DNA of 52,242 nt, from the NCBI RefSeq assembly GCF_947581735.1, contig NZ_CANPVT010000024.1, positions 1 through 52,242 on the forward strand. The letters are read 5' to 3'. The notes beneath the pieces were generated by a model, which saw only the letters and a program-made list of their open reading frames with translations, was not told the DNA's origin and did no database searches. The number at the start of each line of letters is the position of its first letter. Position 1 is the stretch's first letter. The DNA is from Candidatus Palauibacter soopunensis (GTDB taxonomy: Bacteria > Gemmatimonadota > Gemmatimonadetes > Palauibacterales > Palauibacteraceae). The position numbers and the translations under genes are program-made. Of the stretch, positions 28,921 through 38,861 are shown piece by piece.

Positions 28921-29862
28921 TCACGGCTCCGGCGCGAGGATCTTGTCGAGATACCGGTCGGGCGAGAACTCCTCCAGGTCTTCCGGGGACTCCCCGACTC
29001 CGAGGAAGCGGACCGGGACGGAGAGTTCGCGCGCGACGGAGATGACCGTGCCGGCGCGCGCCGTGCTGTCGAACTTCGCGAGCACGAGGCCCGTGAGGTC
29101 GAGCGACGCCCCGAACTGTCGCGCCTGGTTCATCACGTTCTGTCCGGAGGTGGCGTCGACGACCAGCAGCCGCTCGTACGGCGCGCCCTCCACCTGTCGC
29201 CCGAGCACTCGATCGATCTTGACCAGTTCGCGCATCAGATCGTCCTGCGTATGGAGCCGGCCGGCGGTGTCGACCAGCACCCAGGCGGCGTCCCGCGCGC
29301 GCGCCGCCGCCACCGCGTCGAACGCCACGGAGGCCGGGTCCGCTCCGGGCGTTCCCCCGACGAAATCGGTCTGCAGCCGTTCCGCCCACGCCCGGAGCTG
29401 CTCCTGCGCCCCCGCCCGGAACGTGTCCGCCGCCGCGAGCAGCACGCGGCCGCCGCCGGCCTGCAGGCGTTTGGCCAGCTTCGCCGCCGTCGTCGTCTTC
29501 CCCACGCCGTTCACGCCGACGAGGAGGAGGACGCCCGGCCCGTCGCCGCGCGGAGGCGGGCCGGCGAGCGACCCGCCGGCGGGAGGCCCGGCGGCGGCCA
29601 GCGTCTCGGCGAGCCGGGCCCTCAGCGTGTCGCGCAGGTCGTCCTCCGTCGCGACCGCGCCGCGGCTCGCCGCCCGCTCGAGCGCTTCGACGAGTTCGAG
29701 CGTGGCGTCGACCCCGAAGTCCGCCTCGAGCAGGACTTCCTCCAGGCGCTCGATGGCGGCGCCGTCGAGCCCTCCGTCGACGAGCGTGTTCACGTCCGTG
29801 AGCGCGAAGTCGACGATCCGCCGCCACAGGCCGCGTTTCGGGCGGCGGAGAGTTCCGGTCAC
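28921..29862 (-). CDS. ftsY: Signal recognition particle receptor FtsY
   Basis: This encodes 313 residues from GTG, overlapping the stop of the vWA gene (GTGA). The NG domain is complete: G1 GVNGVGKTTTAAKLAKRL, G2 DTFRAGAQEQL, DTAGRLH, VVDATSGQN, and TKxD-type AKFDSTARAG. It lacks the long acidic A domain seen in E. coli, as in many other bacteria. It is the GTPase receptor that docks SRP-ribosome complexes at the inner membrane. Confidence 0.95.
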   Translation of the reverse strand: MTGTLRRPKRGLWRRIVDFALTDVNTLVDGGLDGAAIERLEEVLLEADFGVDATLELVEALERAASRGAVATEDDLRDTLRARLAETLAAAGPPAGGSLAGPPPRGDGPGVLLLVGVNGVGKTTTAAKLAKRLQAGGGRVLLAAADTFRAGAQEQLRAWAERLQTDFVGGTPGADPASVAFDAVAAARARDAAWVLVDTAGRLHTQDDLMRELVKIDRVLGRQVEGAPYERLLVVDATSGQNVMNQARQFGASLDLTGLVLAKFDSTARAGTVISVARELSVPVRFLGVGESPEDLEEFSPDRYLDKILAPEP

Positions 29863-31814
29863 CGGAGGCCGATCCGGTGCCGCCACACCCACTCCCCGCA
29901 CAGCAGCAGAACCGCGAGGAGGAACGGCCACACGGGCCGGGGCGAGCGGACCTCGGCCGGCGCGCGGGGAGAGGGCTGCGCTCCGATGGCCATGGGTTCG
30001 GACGGCGGCCCGGGGAGAAACTCGCGCGGATCGGGCTCGACATCGACGGGCCGGCGGAGTTCGACGGACCCCTCCGGGCCGGTCGCCGTCACGATCGCGT
30101 CGTAGCGACCGGGGGGGAGACCGGAACCGACGAGTTCGGCGGGCGGATCCGCCACGGCTTCGCTCCACACCTCCGCGCCCGTCTCATCGAGCACCTGGAT
30201 CGTGAGGTCGGAGGATCCGGGACGGATGCGCCACACCTGCGGTTCGCCGGGCGCCGGCGTCCGCGCGAGCGAGGCGAGCCGGGGCGTCGCGTCCTCGACG
30301 AGCCAGCCGACGATGCCGCTGAACACGCCCTCGTAGACCCGGCGCGGCTCGTTCCCCCGCAGCGACCAGCGCCACCAGTCGGAAGCCGCGGAAAGCGCCC
30401 ACCGGCGCGTCCCATCTTCGCCCGCCGTGAGGAGCGGCCTTCCCTCGCCGCGCCGGTTCCGGCTCGCGTTGATCACCGACCATCTCCCCGCGGGCTCCAC
30501 GGCATAGAGTTCGCGGACCGGGGGCAGAAGATCCAAGTCGGCCTCGGCGAGGAGCGCCGCCGAAGGGCTCGCGGGCACCGGCCCGGCGGGATACCACTCC
30601 CCTGGCAGGGGACCCGTGACGCGCGCCCCCACCCCCGGTACGTCACCCGGCCCCCCGGCGAAGAAGAGCGTCCGCGCGTGCGTCCTCAGCGCGCCGGCCA
30701 GCCACGGCGGGAGATCGTCCGGCGAGGCCTGGACGGCGAGCAGGCGCGCGCCCCGTACCGCTTCGCGCACCCGCGATGCCTCGACGATGCGGGGACCGGC
30801 GCCCATCTCCAGAAAACGGTCATCCGCCAGGCGCAGGTAGCCGCGCGCTCCCCCCAGGACGAGCCGGTCGAGGGCGGGGACGATGAAACGCGCCTCCCAA
30901 TCGGCGGCCAGCGACACGAGCACGGCCCCGGCGGAGGACTCGGAGACCTCGATCCACGCGCCGGTCCGGTCGGAGACGCCGAAGGGATCCGGCGGATCGA
31001 CGAGCACGGCTTCATAGCGGCGCCAGGCGGGCTGGGCGCCTTCGTCCCGCGGCACGAAGGCGATTTCGGCGCGACCCGTCCGTCCGGCGGCGGGGCGGGG
31101 CGCCCGCACGGTCGCGACGACGGTTCCTTCGCGTTCGAGCTGGAAGCTCACACTGTCGGGCAGCTCGCCCCCGCCGCCCGATCCCCCACCGGCATGGAAC
31201 TCGAGCGTGGCGCGGACGGTATCGCCGGCTCGGGCCCGCTCGGGCGCCCGCAGCGCCGCGAGCGCCACCCGGGGCTCGACGGCGGCGACGCGGAGTTCAC
31301 GGACCCCGAGACCCAGACCGGCGGCCGCCTCACGGGCGGCGTCACGATCCGTCAGCTCGCCGTCGGTGAGCACCCAGACGCTGTCGGCTCCACCCAGGCG
31401 CGCGGCCTGCAGGGCCGGTTCGAGCCGGCTCGCGTCGTGCGTCGCGCCGAGCGTGTCCAGTGAATCGAGTCGGGCGGGGACGGGGCCGTCTCCAAACAGA
31501 TAGATCCGGTCGGGGGCGAGTGCGGGCAGAAGCGCCAGGGCCGAGTCGAGCCGCGTTGCCCCTCCGGGTCCTCCGGCGCGGACCGGGAGCGTCATGCTGC
31601 GCGAGATGTCGAGTAGCACGACGCGTTCGGGCACTCCGACGCCGCTGCCGCGCAACGCGGGCAGCGCGAGCGCGCCCAGAATGAGGAAGAGGGCCGCCGC
31701 CCGGACGGCGGCGGGACCGGTGCGCCCCGCGACACGTTCCTCGCGCGTGCCATAGGCCCAGCCGGCGAGCGCGACTGCGCCAAGCGCGACGAGAAGCCAG
31801 AGGCCGGGGCTCAA
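29859..31814 (-). CDS. vWA-domain membrane protein
   Basis: This encodes 651 residues from TTG, overlapping the M23 peptidase stop (TTGA). There are two N-terminal membrane helices (about 4-20 and 36-56). A von Willebrand A domain follows with the MIDAS motif VLLDISRSMTL (DxSxS) and VLTDGELTD. A long beta-rich periplasmic region comes next, then a C-terminal membrane helix (VWPFLLAVLLLCGEWVW). It resembles the BatA/CoxE-like vWA proteins without a MoxR partner nearby. Its placement between ftsZ and ftsY suggests an envelope-related role (inference). Confidence 0.75.
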   Translation of the reverse strand: MSPGLWLLVALGAVALAGWAYGTREERVAGRTGPAAVRAAALFLILGALALPALRGSGVGVPERVVLLDISRSMTLPVRAGGPGGATRLDSALALLPALAPDRIYLFGDGPVPARLDSLDTLGATHDASRLEPALQAARLGGADSVWVLTDGELTDRDAAREAAAGLGLGVRELRVAAVEPRVALAALRAPERARAGDTVRATLEFHAGGGSGGGGELPDSVSFQLEREGTVVATVRAPRPAAGRTGRAEIAFVPRDEGAQPAWRRYEAVLVDPPDPFGVSDRTGAWIEVSESSAGAVLVSLAADWEARFIVPALDRLVLGGARGYLRLADDRFLEMGAGPRIVEASRVREAVRGARLLAVQASPDDLPPWLAGALRTHARTLFFAGGPGDVPGVGARVTGPLPGEWYPAGPVPASPSAALLAEADLDLLPPVRELYAVEPAGRWSVINASRNRRGEGRPLLTAGEDGTRRWALSAASDWWRWSLRGNEPRRVYEGVFSGIVGWLVEDATPRLASLARTPAPGEPQVWRIRPGSSDLTIQVLDETGAEVWSEAVADPPAELVGSGLPPGRYDAIVTATGPEGSVELRRPVDVEPDPREFLPGPPSEPMAIGAQPSPRAPAEVRSPRPVWPFLLAVLLLCGEWVWRHRIGLR

Positions 31815-33094
31815 TCCTGTGTGCGGCGAGCGCGCTGCGTGGGATGGACAGGCATCGGAAGGCTTCGCAACTGCGCGAGCATGACATTCCGACCCGCCGC
31901 AAACCGCTCGCGCAGTTCAGCGGGGATCGGCTCGGCCCTGGGCAGCTGCAGACGGGCCGGGTTCACCTGCGCGCCGTTCCGCAGAAACTCGTAGTGAAGA
32001 TGGGGCGCGGTCGCGAGACCGGTGTCGCCCACATACCCGACGACCTGCCCCTGTTCCACCTGGGTCCCGGTCGCGACGCCGCGCGCGACGTTGGTCAGAT
32101 GCGCATATCGCGTGCGGATATTGTTCGCGTGACGAATCTCGACGGCGTTTCCGTAGTTCCCCCACCACCCTGCCCGAGTCACGCGTCCGGCTCCCGTCGC
32201 GCGCACGGGCGTGCCTCTCGGCGCTCCGTAGTCGACGCCGAGATGCGGTCGAGTACGCCGAAGCACCGGGTGGAACCGCCTGAGGTTGAACGCGCTCGTC
32301 ACACGGACGATGTCCAGCGGCGCGAGCAGAAACTGGCCCCTGAGAGCTTCGCCCGCTTCGTCGTAGTACTCCACGCGATCGGCCGCGGCATGCTCGAATC
32401 GCACTCCCGTGAGGACCCGCCGGTCGTTCCGGAAATCCACGGCGAGTACCCTCGCGTCGCGCACGGAGCCATCCGGCCGCACGTCGCGCTCGATGAGAAG
32501 CCGGTACGCATCGTTCCGCCGCAGGTCCCGCCAGAAGTCGATCTGCCACGCGAAGACCTGCGCGATCCGGTACGCCACGTCGAAGCGTCCCGCGTCGTCC
32601 AGCGCCTCCACGTCGCCCGACAACTCCGCGTCGAACAGGTTCGACTGGATGAGACCCGCGAGGAGAAGCGTGTCTCGTACGACCTGTACGGAGTCCAGCC
32701 GGGCCGACCACAACGGCGCAGCTTCGCGGTCGGACCACAGGTGGAGGACGCGGTCGGGGTCGAGGTCGACGCGGATGCGCGCCGGAGACTCACCGGGTCG
32801 GCGCACGAAATGAATCGCGACCCCGGGCCGCAGCCGGCGCGGACTCTCGAATTCGCCCATCGCCTCCGCGATGGCATGCGTCGCCGCGGGACCCAGGCCA
32901 TGGTCCTCGAATACGTCCCCCAGCGTCTCGCCCCGCCGCAGACGATGCACCAGCGTGATGGGCGCAGGCGGCGTCGGCACTTCGACGACCTTGACGTCCT
33001 CCGTCCGCTCGGCCCGGGGGCCGAACGCGGCCCAACCGAGGACGAGAACTCCCGCGAGAGCGAATCCCGCCGCAGCAGCAAGTCTTGTTCTCAA
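31811..33094 (-). CDS. M23-family peptidoglycan endopeptidase
   Basis: This encodes 427 residues from TTG six bases after the ftsZ stop. A signal/anchor segment (AAAAGFALAGVLVLGWAAF) is followed by a LysM-like or OapA-like region (HRLRRGETLGDVFEDHGLG), a linker domain, and a C-terminal peptidase_M23 domain with zinc ligands HLGVDYGAPRGTPV and HLHYEF. It probably cleaves peptidoglycan cross-links during septation, possibly regulated like NlpD/EnvC relatives. The catalytic motif is intact in sequence. Confidence 0.88.
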   Translation of the reverse strand: MRTRLAAAAGFALAGVLVLGWAAFGPRAERTEDVKVVEVPTPPAPITLVHRLRRGETLGDVFEDHGLGPAATHAIAEAMGEFESPRRLRPGVAIHFVRRPGESPARIRVDLDPDRVLHLWSDREAAPLWSARLDSVQVVRDTLLLAGLIQSNLFDAELSGDVEALDDAGRFDVAYRIAQVFAWQIDFWRDLRRNDAYRLLIERDVRPDGSVRDARVLAVDFRNDRRVLTGVRFEHAAADRVEYYDEAGEALRGQFLLAPLDIVRVTSAFNLRRFHPVLRRTRPHLGVDYGAPRGTPVRATGAGRVTRAGWWGNYGNAVEIRHANNIRTRYAHLTNVARGVATGTQVEQGQVVGYVGDTGLATAPHLHYEFLRNGAQVNPARLQLPRAEPIPAELRERFAAGRNVMLAQLRSLPMPVHPTQRARRTQD

Positions 33095-33100
33095 GCGTGC

Positions 33101-34564
33101 TCAGTCCATCTGTCGCCGAATGAAGGTCGGGATCTCGAGATCCTCGAACTCGACGCGTGCATCGGTCCACGAATCGCTGTCCGGCACTTCGGACTCCACG
33201 TCGGGCGTCGCTTCTTCCGCCGCGGGATCCGGTGTCGCCGGTTCGGCTTCGTACCCCGGCCCTTCGCGCATCGATCCCTCCGACGCCGGCGGTTCGAGCG
33301 CCGGTGCCGGCTCCGGCTCCGGTTCCGGCGCGGATTCGGCCGCGGCCTCGGGCGGCGGCTCGAGCACGGGCTCGGCCGTCGGCTTCTCGGCCGCGAGCGC
33401 TTCGAACGCGATGCCCGCCTGCTTCACTTCCAGGTGGGGTTCGACGGGTTCGGGCTCCGGTTGCGCCGACGGCGCCGAACGATCGTCGAAGGCGCCCGGG
33501 CGCTCGTACTTCGAGCCGATGACGACCGGGGTCGCGCGAGGCACGGGCGACGGCTTGCGCGCGGGGATCACCCTCTCCGCCACCGGCGCCGGCCCATCTT
33601 CCTCCATGTCTCCGAAGCCCGTCGCAATCACCGTCACGCGGATCTTGCCTTCGAGCTGAGGATCGTGCACGACTCCGAAGATCATCTCGCCCTCGTCGCC
33701 GGCAGCCTCCTGAATGATCGAGTTGGCCGTCGTGACCTCATCGATCGTCAGGTCCGGACCGCCGCTGATGTTGACGAGAACCCCCGTCGCGCCGTTGATG
33801 GATACGTTGTCGAGGAGGGGCGAGCAAATGGCCTGCTGCGCCGCCTCCACAGCGCGGTCTTCGCCCGTCGCGGTACCGGTTCCCATGAGGGCGGCCCCGC
33901 GGTTCGACATGACCGTGCGGACGTCCGCGAAGTCCACGTTCACCTCGCCGGTCACGGAGATCAGGTCGGAGATCCCCTGGGTCGCCTGGAGGAGTACCTC
34001 GTCCGCCTTCTTCAGCGCCTGGCGGAACGTCATCTCCTTTCCCACGACCGCGAGCAGACGCTCGTTCGGCACGACGATCATCGTGTCCACCGAGCGCCGA
34101 AGCTCCCTCAGCCCGATCTCGGCGTACCGCATCCTCTTCTTGCCCTCGAAGTGGAACGGGCGGGTCACGATCGCAATGCAGAGCGACCCCATTTCCCGCG
34201 CCATGCCGCCGATGATCGGGGCCGCGCCCGTGCCCGTGCCTCCGCCCATCCCCGCCGTGACGAAGACGAGATCCGCGCCCTCGATCGCCGATCGTATCTC
34301 CTCGGCACTCTCGGACATCGCCTGCCGACCGATCTCGGGACGGGCGCCGGCCCCCAGGCCTCGCGTGAGTTCCTTCCCGATCTGGACTCGCAGGTGGGCG
34401 CCGGATTCCTTGAGCGCCTGGGCGTCGGTATTGACCGCGATGAACTCCACGCCATCGAGTTCCTCGTCGATCATGCGGTTGACCGCATTGCCGCCGGCGC
34501 CACCCACGCCGACGACCTTCATTTTCGCGTTACGCACGCCGTTTTCGTCAAACGCAAAGACCAT
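33101..34564 (-). CDS. ftsZ: Cell division GTPase FtsZ
   Basis: This encodes 487 residues from the ATG with GGGAGGGGAC upstream. The tubulin-like GTPase has [22 protein letters not shown], the G-box [10 protein letters not shown] and the T7-region [11 protein letters not shown]. After about residue 320 a long linker rich in Pro, Glu and Ala (PEPEPEPAP repeats) extends for roughly 150 residues, much longer than in E. coli. The tail [10 protein letters not shown] is the conserved FtsA-binding peptide. It forms the division ring. Confidence 0.97.
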   Translation of the reverse strand: MVFAFDENGVRNAKMKVVGVGGAGGNAVNRMIDEELDGVEFIAVNTDAQALKESGAHLRVQIGKELTRGLGAGARPEIGRQAMSESAEEIRSAIEGADLVFVTAGMGGGTGTGAAPIIGGMAREMGSLCIAIVTRPFHFEGKKRMRYAEIGLRELRRSVDTMIVVPNERLLAVVGKEMTFRQALKKADEVLLQATQGISDLISVTGEVNVDFADVRTVMSNRGAALMGTGTATGEDRAVEAAQQAICSPLLDNVSINGATGVLVNISGGPDLTIDEVTTANSIIQEAAGDEGEMIFGVVHDPQLEGKIRVTVIATGFGDMEEDGPAPVAERVIPARKPSPVPRATPVVIGSKYERPGAFDDRSAPSAQPEPEPVEPHLEVKQAGIAFEALAAEKPTAEPVLEPPPEAAAESAPEPEPEPAPALEPPASEGSMREGPGYEAEPATPDPAAEEATPDVESEVPDSDSWTDARVEFEDLEIPTFIRRQMD

Positions 34565-34581
34565 GTGTCCCCTCCCTCCCA

Positions 34582-35808
34582 TCAGAAAAACTCCCGTAGC
34601 CACCCGCCGACTCTTGCGAAGGCGCGGGTCGCTCCCACCAACCCCCCGGCCGAGGCCCGCGATGCGCCGTACAGCGCCAATCCCGCGGCGGTGCTGTAAG
34701 AGGGGCGCGCGACGCCCTCCGCCATGCCCCCGAGGCCGAGTGAAGGAATACCGGTGCGAACAGACAGGTTGAAGACCGAACGCGCGAGGTCTTCCGTGTG
34801 CGCGAGCGAAACCCCGCCGCCACTCAACACGATTCCCGCCTCAAGTTCGCGCAGCGTTCCGCTCGTCTCCAGTTCCTCGTACACCAGTCCAAGGATTTCG
34901 TCCAGCCGTTGTTCGATAATGTGCAGCAGCAACTCGCGTGACACACGTCGAGCGCGCCCGTGCCGAGCCCCCGAGACGTCGAGCAGCTCCTGCGAATCGG
35001 CTCGGTCGCGCAGCGCTCCGCCGTGTCGCTCCTTGAGTTGCGCGGCCTCGTCTTCGTGAACGCCCAGGCCGCGAGCGATATCCCGTGTCACGATCGATCC
35101 GCCCCACGGCAGCGTCGCCGCGTGAAGGATGCTGTGTCCGCCGTACACGAGCACATCGGTCGTCGCGCCCCCTATCTCGACCAGGGCCACGCCGGCCTCG
35201 CGCTCGGCATCCTCAAGCACGGCGAGCGCCGTGGCAAGCGGCGCCATGACCAGCTCGTCCGGACGGTACCCCGCGCGGTCGACGATCTTCGAGATGTCGT
35301 GGCAGATCGCCACATCCGCCGTCACGATGCAGAGGTCCGCCTCGAGACGGGTTCCGGCCATGCCGACCGGATCCCGGATCCCGTCACGATGGTCGACGGT
35401 GTACCGCTGGGACAGGGCGTGCATCAACTCGTGGCCGGGCGGGATCGGAACGGCCCGGCCCACCTCCTGCACGCGCTTGACGTCGGCGGGCGTGATCTCC
35501 GAGCCGGAGACCTGAAGCAGACCCTTCGATCGGGACGTCCGGACACTTCCGCTCGGCACGCTCACGTAGGCGGCTTCGACTTCGCGGCCGGCCGTGGCTT
35601 CCGCCTGTCTGACGGCCGTGCGAACGGCCCGGGTCGCCGCCTCGATATCCCCTACGTTCGGGCCGTTCATGCCCTCGGAACGCGTGACCCCCAGGCCGAG
35701 AATCTCGAGCGGATCGGTGGGCTGGCGGCCCGGATGCACCGCGGCGACGACCGCACAGGTTTTGGTCGACCCCACATCCACCCCGACAATGCCCGCCCCC
35801 TGAATCAT
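34582..35808 (-). CDS. ftsA: Cell division protein FtsA
   Basis: This encodes 408 residues from the ATG with GGAGGAG just upstream, overlapping the ftsQ stop. The actin-like ATPase has phosphate loops [13 protein letters not shown] and [15 protein letters not shown] and the adenosine loop [10 protein letters not shown]. It ends WLREFF, an amphipathic membrane-targeting tail. It anchors FtsZ filaments to the inner membrane, consistent with the FtsZ tail peptide next door. Confidence 0.95.
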   Translation of the reverse strand: MIQGAGIVGVDVGSTKTCAVVAAVHPGRQPTDPLEILGLGVTRSEGMNGPNVGDIEAATRAVRTAVRQAEATAGREVEAAYVSVPSGSVRTSRSKGLLQVSGSEITPADVKRVQEVGRAVPIPPGHELMHALSQRYTVDHRDGIRDPVGMAGTRLEADLCIVTADVAICHDISKIVDRAGYRPDELVMAPLATALAVLEDAEREAGVALVEIGGATTDVLVYGGHSILHAATLPWGGSIVTRDIARGLGVHEDEAAQLKERHGGALRDRADSQELLDVSGARHGRARRVSRELLLHIIEQRLDEILGLVYEELETSGTLRELEAGIVLSGGGVSLAHTEDLARSVFNLSVRTGIPSLGLGGMAEGVARPSYSTAAGLALYGASRASAGGLVGATRAFARVGGWLREFF

Positions 35809-36569
35809 CGCTCCTCCACGCGCGTCAGTACAACTTGGCCTCTGAAACGCGCGTCCGCACGTGCGACGCGCCGGTCTTCGATCTGCCCGAGCGCGATCGA
35901 CACCCGGTCGAGGGCGCACAGGGGCTGATCGCGGGGCAGAAGCACGACCTCCGCCCCGGCGCCCGGCAGGAGCAGGAAACGGTATCCCCCCTCCGCCGCG
36001 GGCCCGACCTCGGAGACGAGTGACATGAAGTCGCTCCGCGTCCGATCCATGCGCGCCAGCGCGAAGATGAGTTCCCGCACTCCCGGGTCCGTCACGAAAC
36101 CGTTCTCCATCTCGACCGGGCCCCGGACGATCGGCAGGTCGAGCGACACGGAGGAGGGTTCGAGCGGCAGCACGTAGCCATCCCCGCTCACGGGACGCAG
36201 TTCGGGCGTCGCCACGAGCGCGACCGCGCGTCGCTCCACGACGGCGATTTCGAAGGTGCGGAAGCCCTCTCGGCGGGCGGTGGCCTCGCGAACCATGGGA
36301 TGGGTGCGGACGCGCTCCTCCCATGTCGCGGGATCGTCCCACACGGACGCGTCCGGCGTGACGGCGAGCGTCCTGATCTCGTCGGGCGGGATGTGATCGG
36401 TCCCGGTCACGCGAAGTTCCGATATCTGAAACGCGGGCAGCGTCGCGAGGAGGCGCGGCACCCAGATGGGGACGGAAAGACCGATCGAGGCGACCATCAG
36501 GGCGAGGAGGAGCCTGCGGCGTCCGCGGCGCGTGATGCGCCTCGAGCGTGACGTCCCGCGCCTGATCAT
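35805..36569 (-). CDS. ftsQ: Cell division protein FtsQ/DivIB
   Basis: This encodes 254 residues. A basic cytoplasmic start (MIRRGTSRSRRITRRGRRR) is followed by one membrane helix (about 21-45) and a POTRA domain (FQISELRVTGTDHIPPDEIRTL), then the FtsQ beta domain. The ATG overlaps the murB stop (ATGA). It forms the division subcomplex with FtsL and FtsB. No ftsB is seen in this cluster. Confidence 0.88.
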   Translation of the reverse strand: MIRRGTSRSRRITRRGRRRLLLALMVASIGLSVPIWVPRLLATLPAFQISELRVTGTDHIPPDEIRTLAVTPDASVWDDPATWEERVRTHPMVREATARREGFRTFEIAVVERRAVALVATPELRPVSGDGYVLPLEPSSVSLDLPIVRGPVEMENGFVTDPGVRELIFALARMDRTRSDFMSLVSEVGPAAEGGYRFLLLPGAGAEVVLLPRDQPLCALDRVSIALGQIEDRRVARADARFRGQVVLTRVEER

Positions 36570-37459
36570 GCGGCCCCCACCCGGGCGAGTTGCGCGGGAT
36601 CGAACCCCCACAGGTGGATCTCCGGCTCGAGTGCCACGCGGAGACGCGCCAGCGCGCGGCGGCGAGTTTCCGTCATGAGTCCGATGACGTCGGCCGCGCG
36701 GGCGCCACCGAGGTTGACGATGAAGTTCGCGTGCCGTTCGTGGACCTGGGCGCCCCCCGCCCGAACCCCTCTCATTTCCACCTGGTCGACGATCTTCCAG
36801 GCCGGGGGATGCGGCGGACCCGGGTTCTTCCACGTCGATCCGACCGAGGGCAGGTCGTACACCTGATCCCGGACCTTTCGCTCGCGGAAACTCAGGTGTG
36901 CCTCGCGGACGGCGTCCGCCTCGGCCGGCGTCGCGTCGAGGCGCGCGCGCACGAACACCCAGTCGGCCGGGACGCTCACATGACGGTACTCGGGCTGCGC
37001 CTCCTCGGGCCGGACCCGCACGAGTTCGCCTTCCGGCGTCACGGCTTCCGCCCACTCGACCCGATCCCACAGCCCCTCGTCTCGCGATCCGGCGTTCATC
37101 CGCAAGCCTCCGCCGAGGGTGCCGGGGACGGCCTCCAGGAAATGGAATCCGGACCGTCCGTGGCGGCGCGCGGCCTGCGCGAGAGCGGGCAGCCGGGCGC
37201 CGGCCCCGGCTTCGATGGCGGTCGCTCCGACCCGGACGGTCCCGAAATCGCCCTCGAGAACGAGGACGGGCTCCGCCACCCCGCCGTCCCCGATGAGGAG
37301 GTTCGCACCGGTCCCCAGCACGCGGCAGCCGCGGCCCGACGTTTCACGCAGCGCGGCGTCCAGTTCCGCGATCGACCGCGGTCGCGCGAGCCGCGCGGCC
37401 GGCCCGCCGATCCGGTAGCGGACCAGGGGCGCGAGCGGGACGTCACGTTCCCACCGCAT
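36566..37459 (-). CDS. murB: UDP-N-acetylenolpyruvoylglucosamine reductase MurB
   Basis: This encodes 297 residues from ATG (MRWERDVPLAPL), overlapping the end of murC by 17 nt. The FAD-binding region includes RYRIGGPAARLARP and LGTGANLLIGDGG. The catalytic area has GTLGGGLRMNAGS and the proton-donating Ser in VGSTWKNP, with the final Glu in LEPEIHLWG. It reduces the enolpyruvyl group to form UDP-MurNAc. The length is typical of the shorter class. Confidence 0.94.
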   Translation of the reverse strand: MRWERDVPLAPLVRYRIGGPAARLARPRSIAELDAALRETSGRGCRVLGTGANLLIGDGGVAEPVLVLEGDFGTVRVGATAIEAGAGARLPALAQAARRHGRSGFHFLEAVPGTLGGGLRMNAGSRDEGLWDRVEWAEAVTPEGELVRVRPEEAQPEYRHVSVPADWVFVRARLDATPAEADAVREAHLSFRERKVRDQVYDLPSVGSTWKNPGPPHPPAWKIVDQVEMRGVRAGGAQVHERHANFIVNLGGARAADVIGLMTETRRRALARLRVALEPEIHLWGFDPAQLARVGAA

Positions 37460-38861
37460 CGCCCGTCCGCCGCTGGACCGCCGCCTGCGCGAGGTCGGTG
37501 ACATCGCCGGCGCCCATGAAGACGAGCACCGCTTCTCCGGCGCCGGCCTTCGGCGAAACGAGGTCCAGCGCGCCCTTCCGGTCGATCGACGCCGCGGTCG
37601 CGCCGGCCCCGTCGATGATCAACTCCGACGTGACGCCCGGAAGCGGCGCTTCACGCGCGGGATAGATGGGAAGCACGCGCGCTTCGTCCGCGGTCATCAG
37701 GGCGCGGGTGAACGCGTCCGCAAAGTCGCGCGTCCGGGTGAACAGATGCGGCTGAAAGACCACCGTCAGCCGGGCGTCGGGATACGCCTCCCGCAGGGCG
37801 GCAAGCGACGCCGCGACCTCGGTCGGATGGTGCGCGTAGTCGTCGAAGACCGTGAGGTCGGGCCACGCCGCGATCATCTCGAGTCGGCGCGCCACGCCGC
37901 GGAACTCGCTGAGCCCGCGCGCCGCCGCCCGCGGATCGCCGCCGAGCCGGAACGTGGCGAGGAAGGCCGCCGCGGCATTGAGCTGGTTGTGGCGCCCCGG
38001 CACGCGGAGCGTGAGATCAACCGTTCCGTCCGGCCAGGAAAGGCGCAGCCCGCGCCGGCCCGCCGCTTCGAGCCGGCACCAGGCTCCGTCCCCGAAGCCG
38101 TACCCGAAACCGTGCTCCCCGTCGGAGAACCCGCACGCCTCCGCGAGTCGGCGGGCGCCCTCGTCATCGTGGCAGTAGATAAGACCTTCGGCGCGCCGCG
38201 TCCGCCGGGCGAACTCGACGAACGCGGCACGGAGACGCTCCCAGCTTCCGTAGGTGTCGAGATGTTCAGGCTCGAGCGAGCTGATCACGGCGAGAGTGGG
38301 ATGAAGTTCGAGGAAGGAGCGGTCGAACTCGTCGGCTTCCACGATGGCGGGACCATCTCCCAGCCGTGTGAACCCGTTCCACGCGTCGACCCGGCCGCCG
38401 ACGAGGACGAGGGGATCGAGCCCGGCCGCGGCCGCCGCGTGTCCGGCCATCGCGGTGATCGTCGTCTTCCCGTGCGTCCCCGCAACCCCGACCATCGCCT
38501 GCCCGTTGAGGAGGGCGCCGAGCGCCCGGGCCCTGCGCATCACCGGAATGCCGGCGACCTCCGCCCCGACGACCTCCGGCTGGTCTGCCGGCACGGCCGA
38601 ACTTCGAACCAGCAGATCGGTCCCCGACAAGTGGGCGGGGGCGTGCTCCCGCTCGACCCGGATCTCGTTCGCGGCTAGGTCGCCGAGGGCATCCGCCGGG
38701 GCGCGGTCGCACCCGCTCACGACGTAGCCCGCCCGGTCGAGGAGAAGGGCGAGTCCGCGCATGCCGGCGCCGCCAATCCCCATCAGATGGACGTGTGCCC
38801 CCGGCGCCGGGAGGTCCGCGGTCCCCGCCGTGCGGGGCGCCCCCGCCGCCACCCCGCTCAT
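37443..38861 (-). CDS. murC: UDP-N-acetylmuramate--L-alanine ligase MurC
   Basis: This encodes 472 residues from the ATG overlapping the murG stop. It has VHLMGIGGAGMRGLALLL, Walker-type GVAGTHGKTTITAMAG, VEADEFDRSFLEL, the GRHNQLNAAAA motif and DDYAHHPTEVAA. It adds L-Ala to UDP-MurNAc, the first peptide step. A tail of about 10 residues after VTDLA overlaps murB. Confidence 0.95.
   Translation of the reverse strand: MSGVAAGAPRTAGTADLPAPGAHVHLMGIGGAGMRGLALLLDRAGYVVSGCDRAPADALGDLAANEIRVEREHAPAHLSGTDLLVRSSAVPADQPEVVGAEVAGIPVMRRARALGALLNGQAMVGVAGTHGKTTITAMAGHAAAAAGLDPLVLVGGRVDAWNGFTRLGDGPAIVEADEFDRSFLELHPTLAVISSLEPEHLDTYGSWERLRAAFVEFARRTRRAEGLIYCHDDEGARRLAEACGFSDGEHGFGYGFGDGAWCRLEAAGRRGLRLSWPDGTVDLTLRVPGRHNQLNAAAAFLATFRLGGDPRAAARGLSEFRGVARRLEMIAAWPDLTVFDDYAHHPTEVAASLAALREAYPDARLTVVFQPHLFTRTRDFADAFTRALMTADEARVLPIYPAREAPLPGVTSELIIDGAGATAASIDRKGALDLVSPKAGAGEAVLVFMGAGDVTDLAQAAVQRRTGDAVGT

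Noticed and set aside
31844-34699. Long plus-strand frame opposite the M23 peptidase and ftsZ
   Set aside because: It is a high-GC shadow of well-supported minus-strand genes, rich in Arg/His/Asp with no domain.
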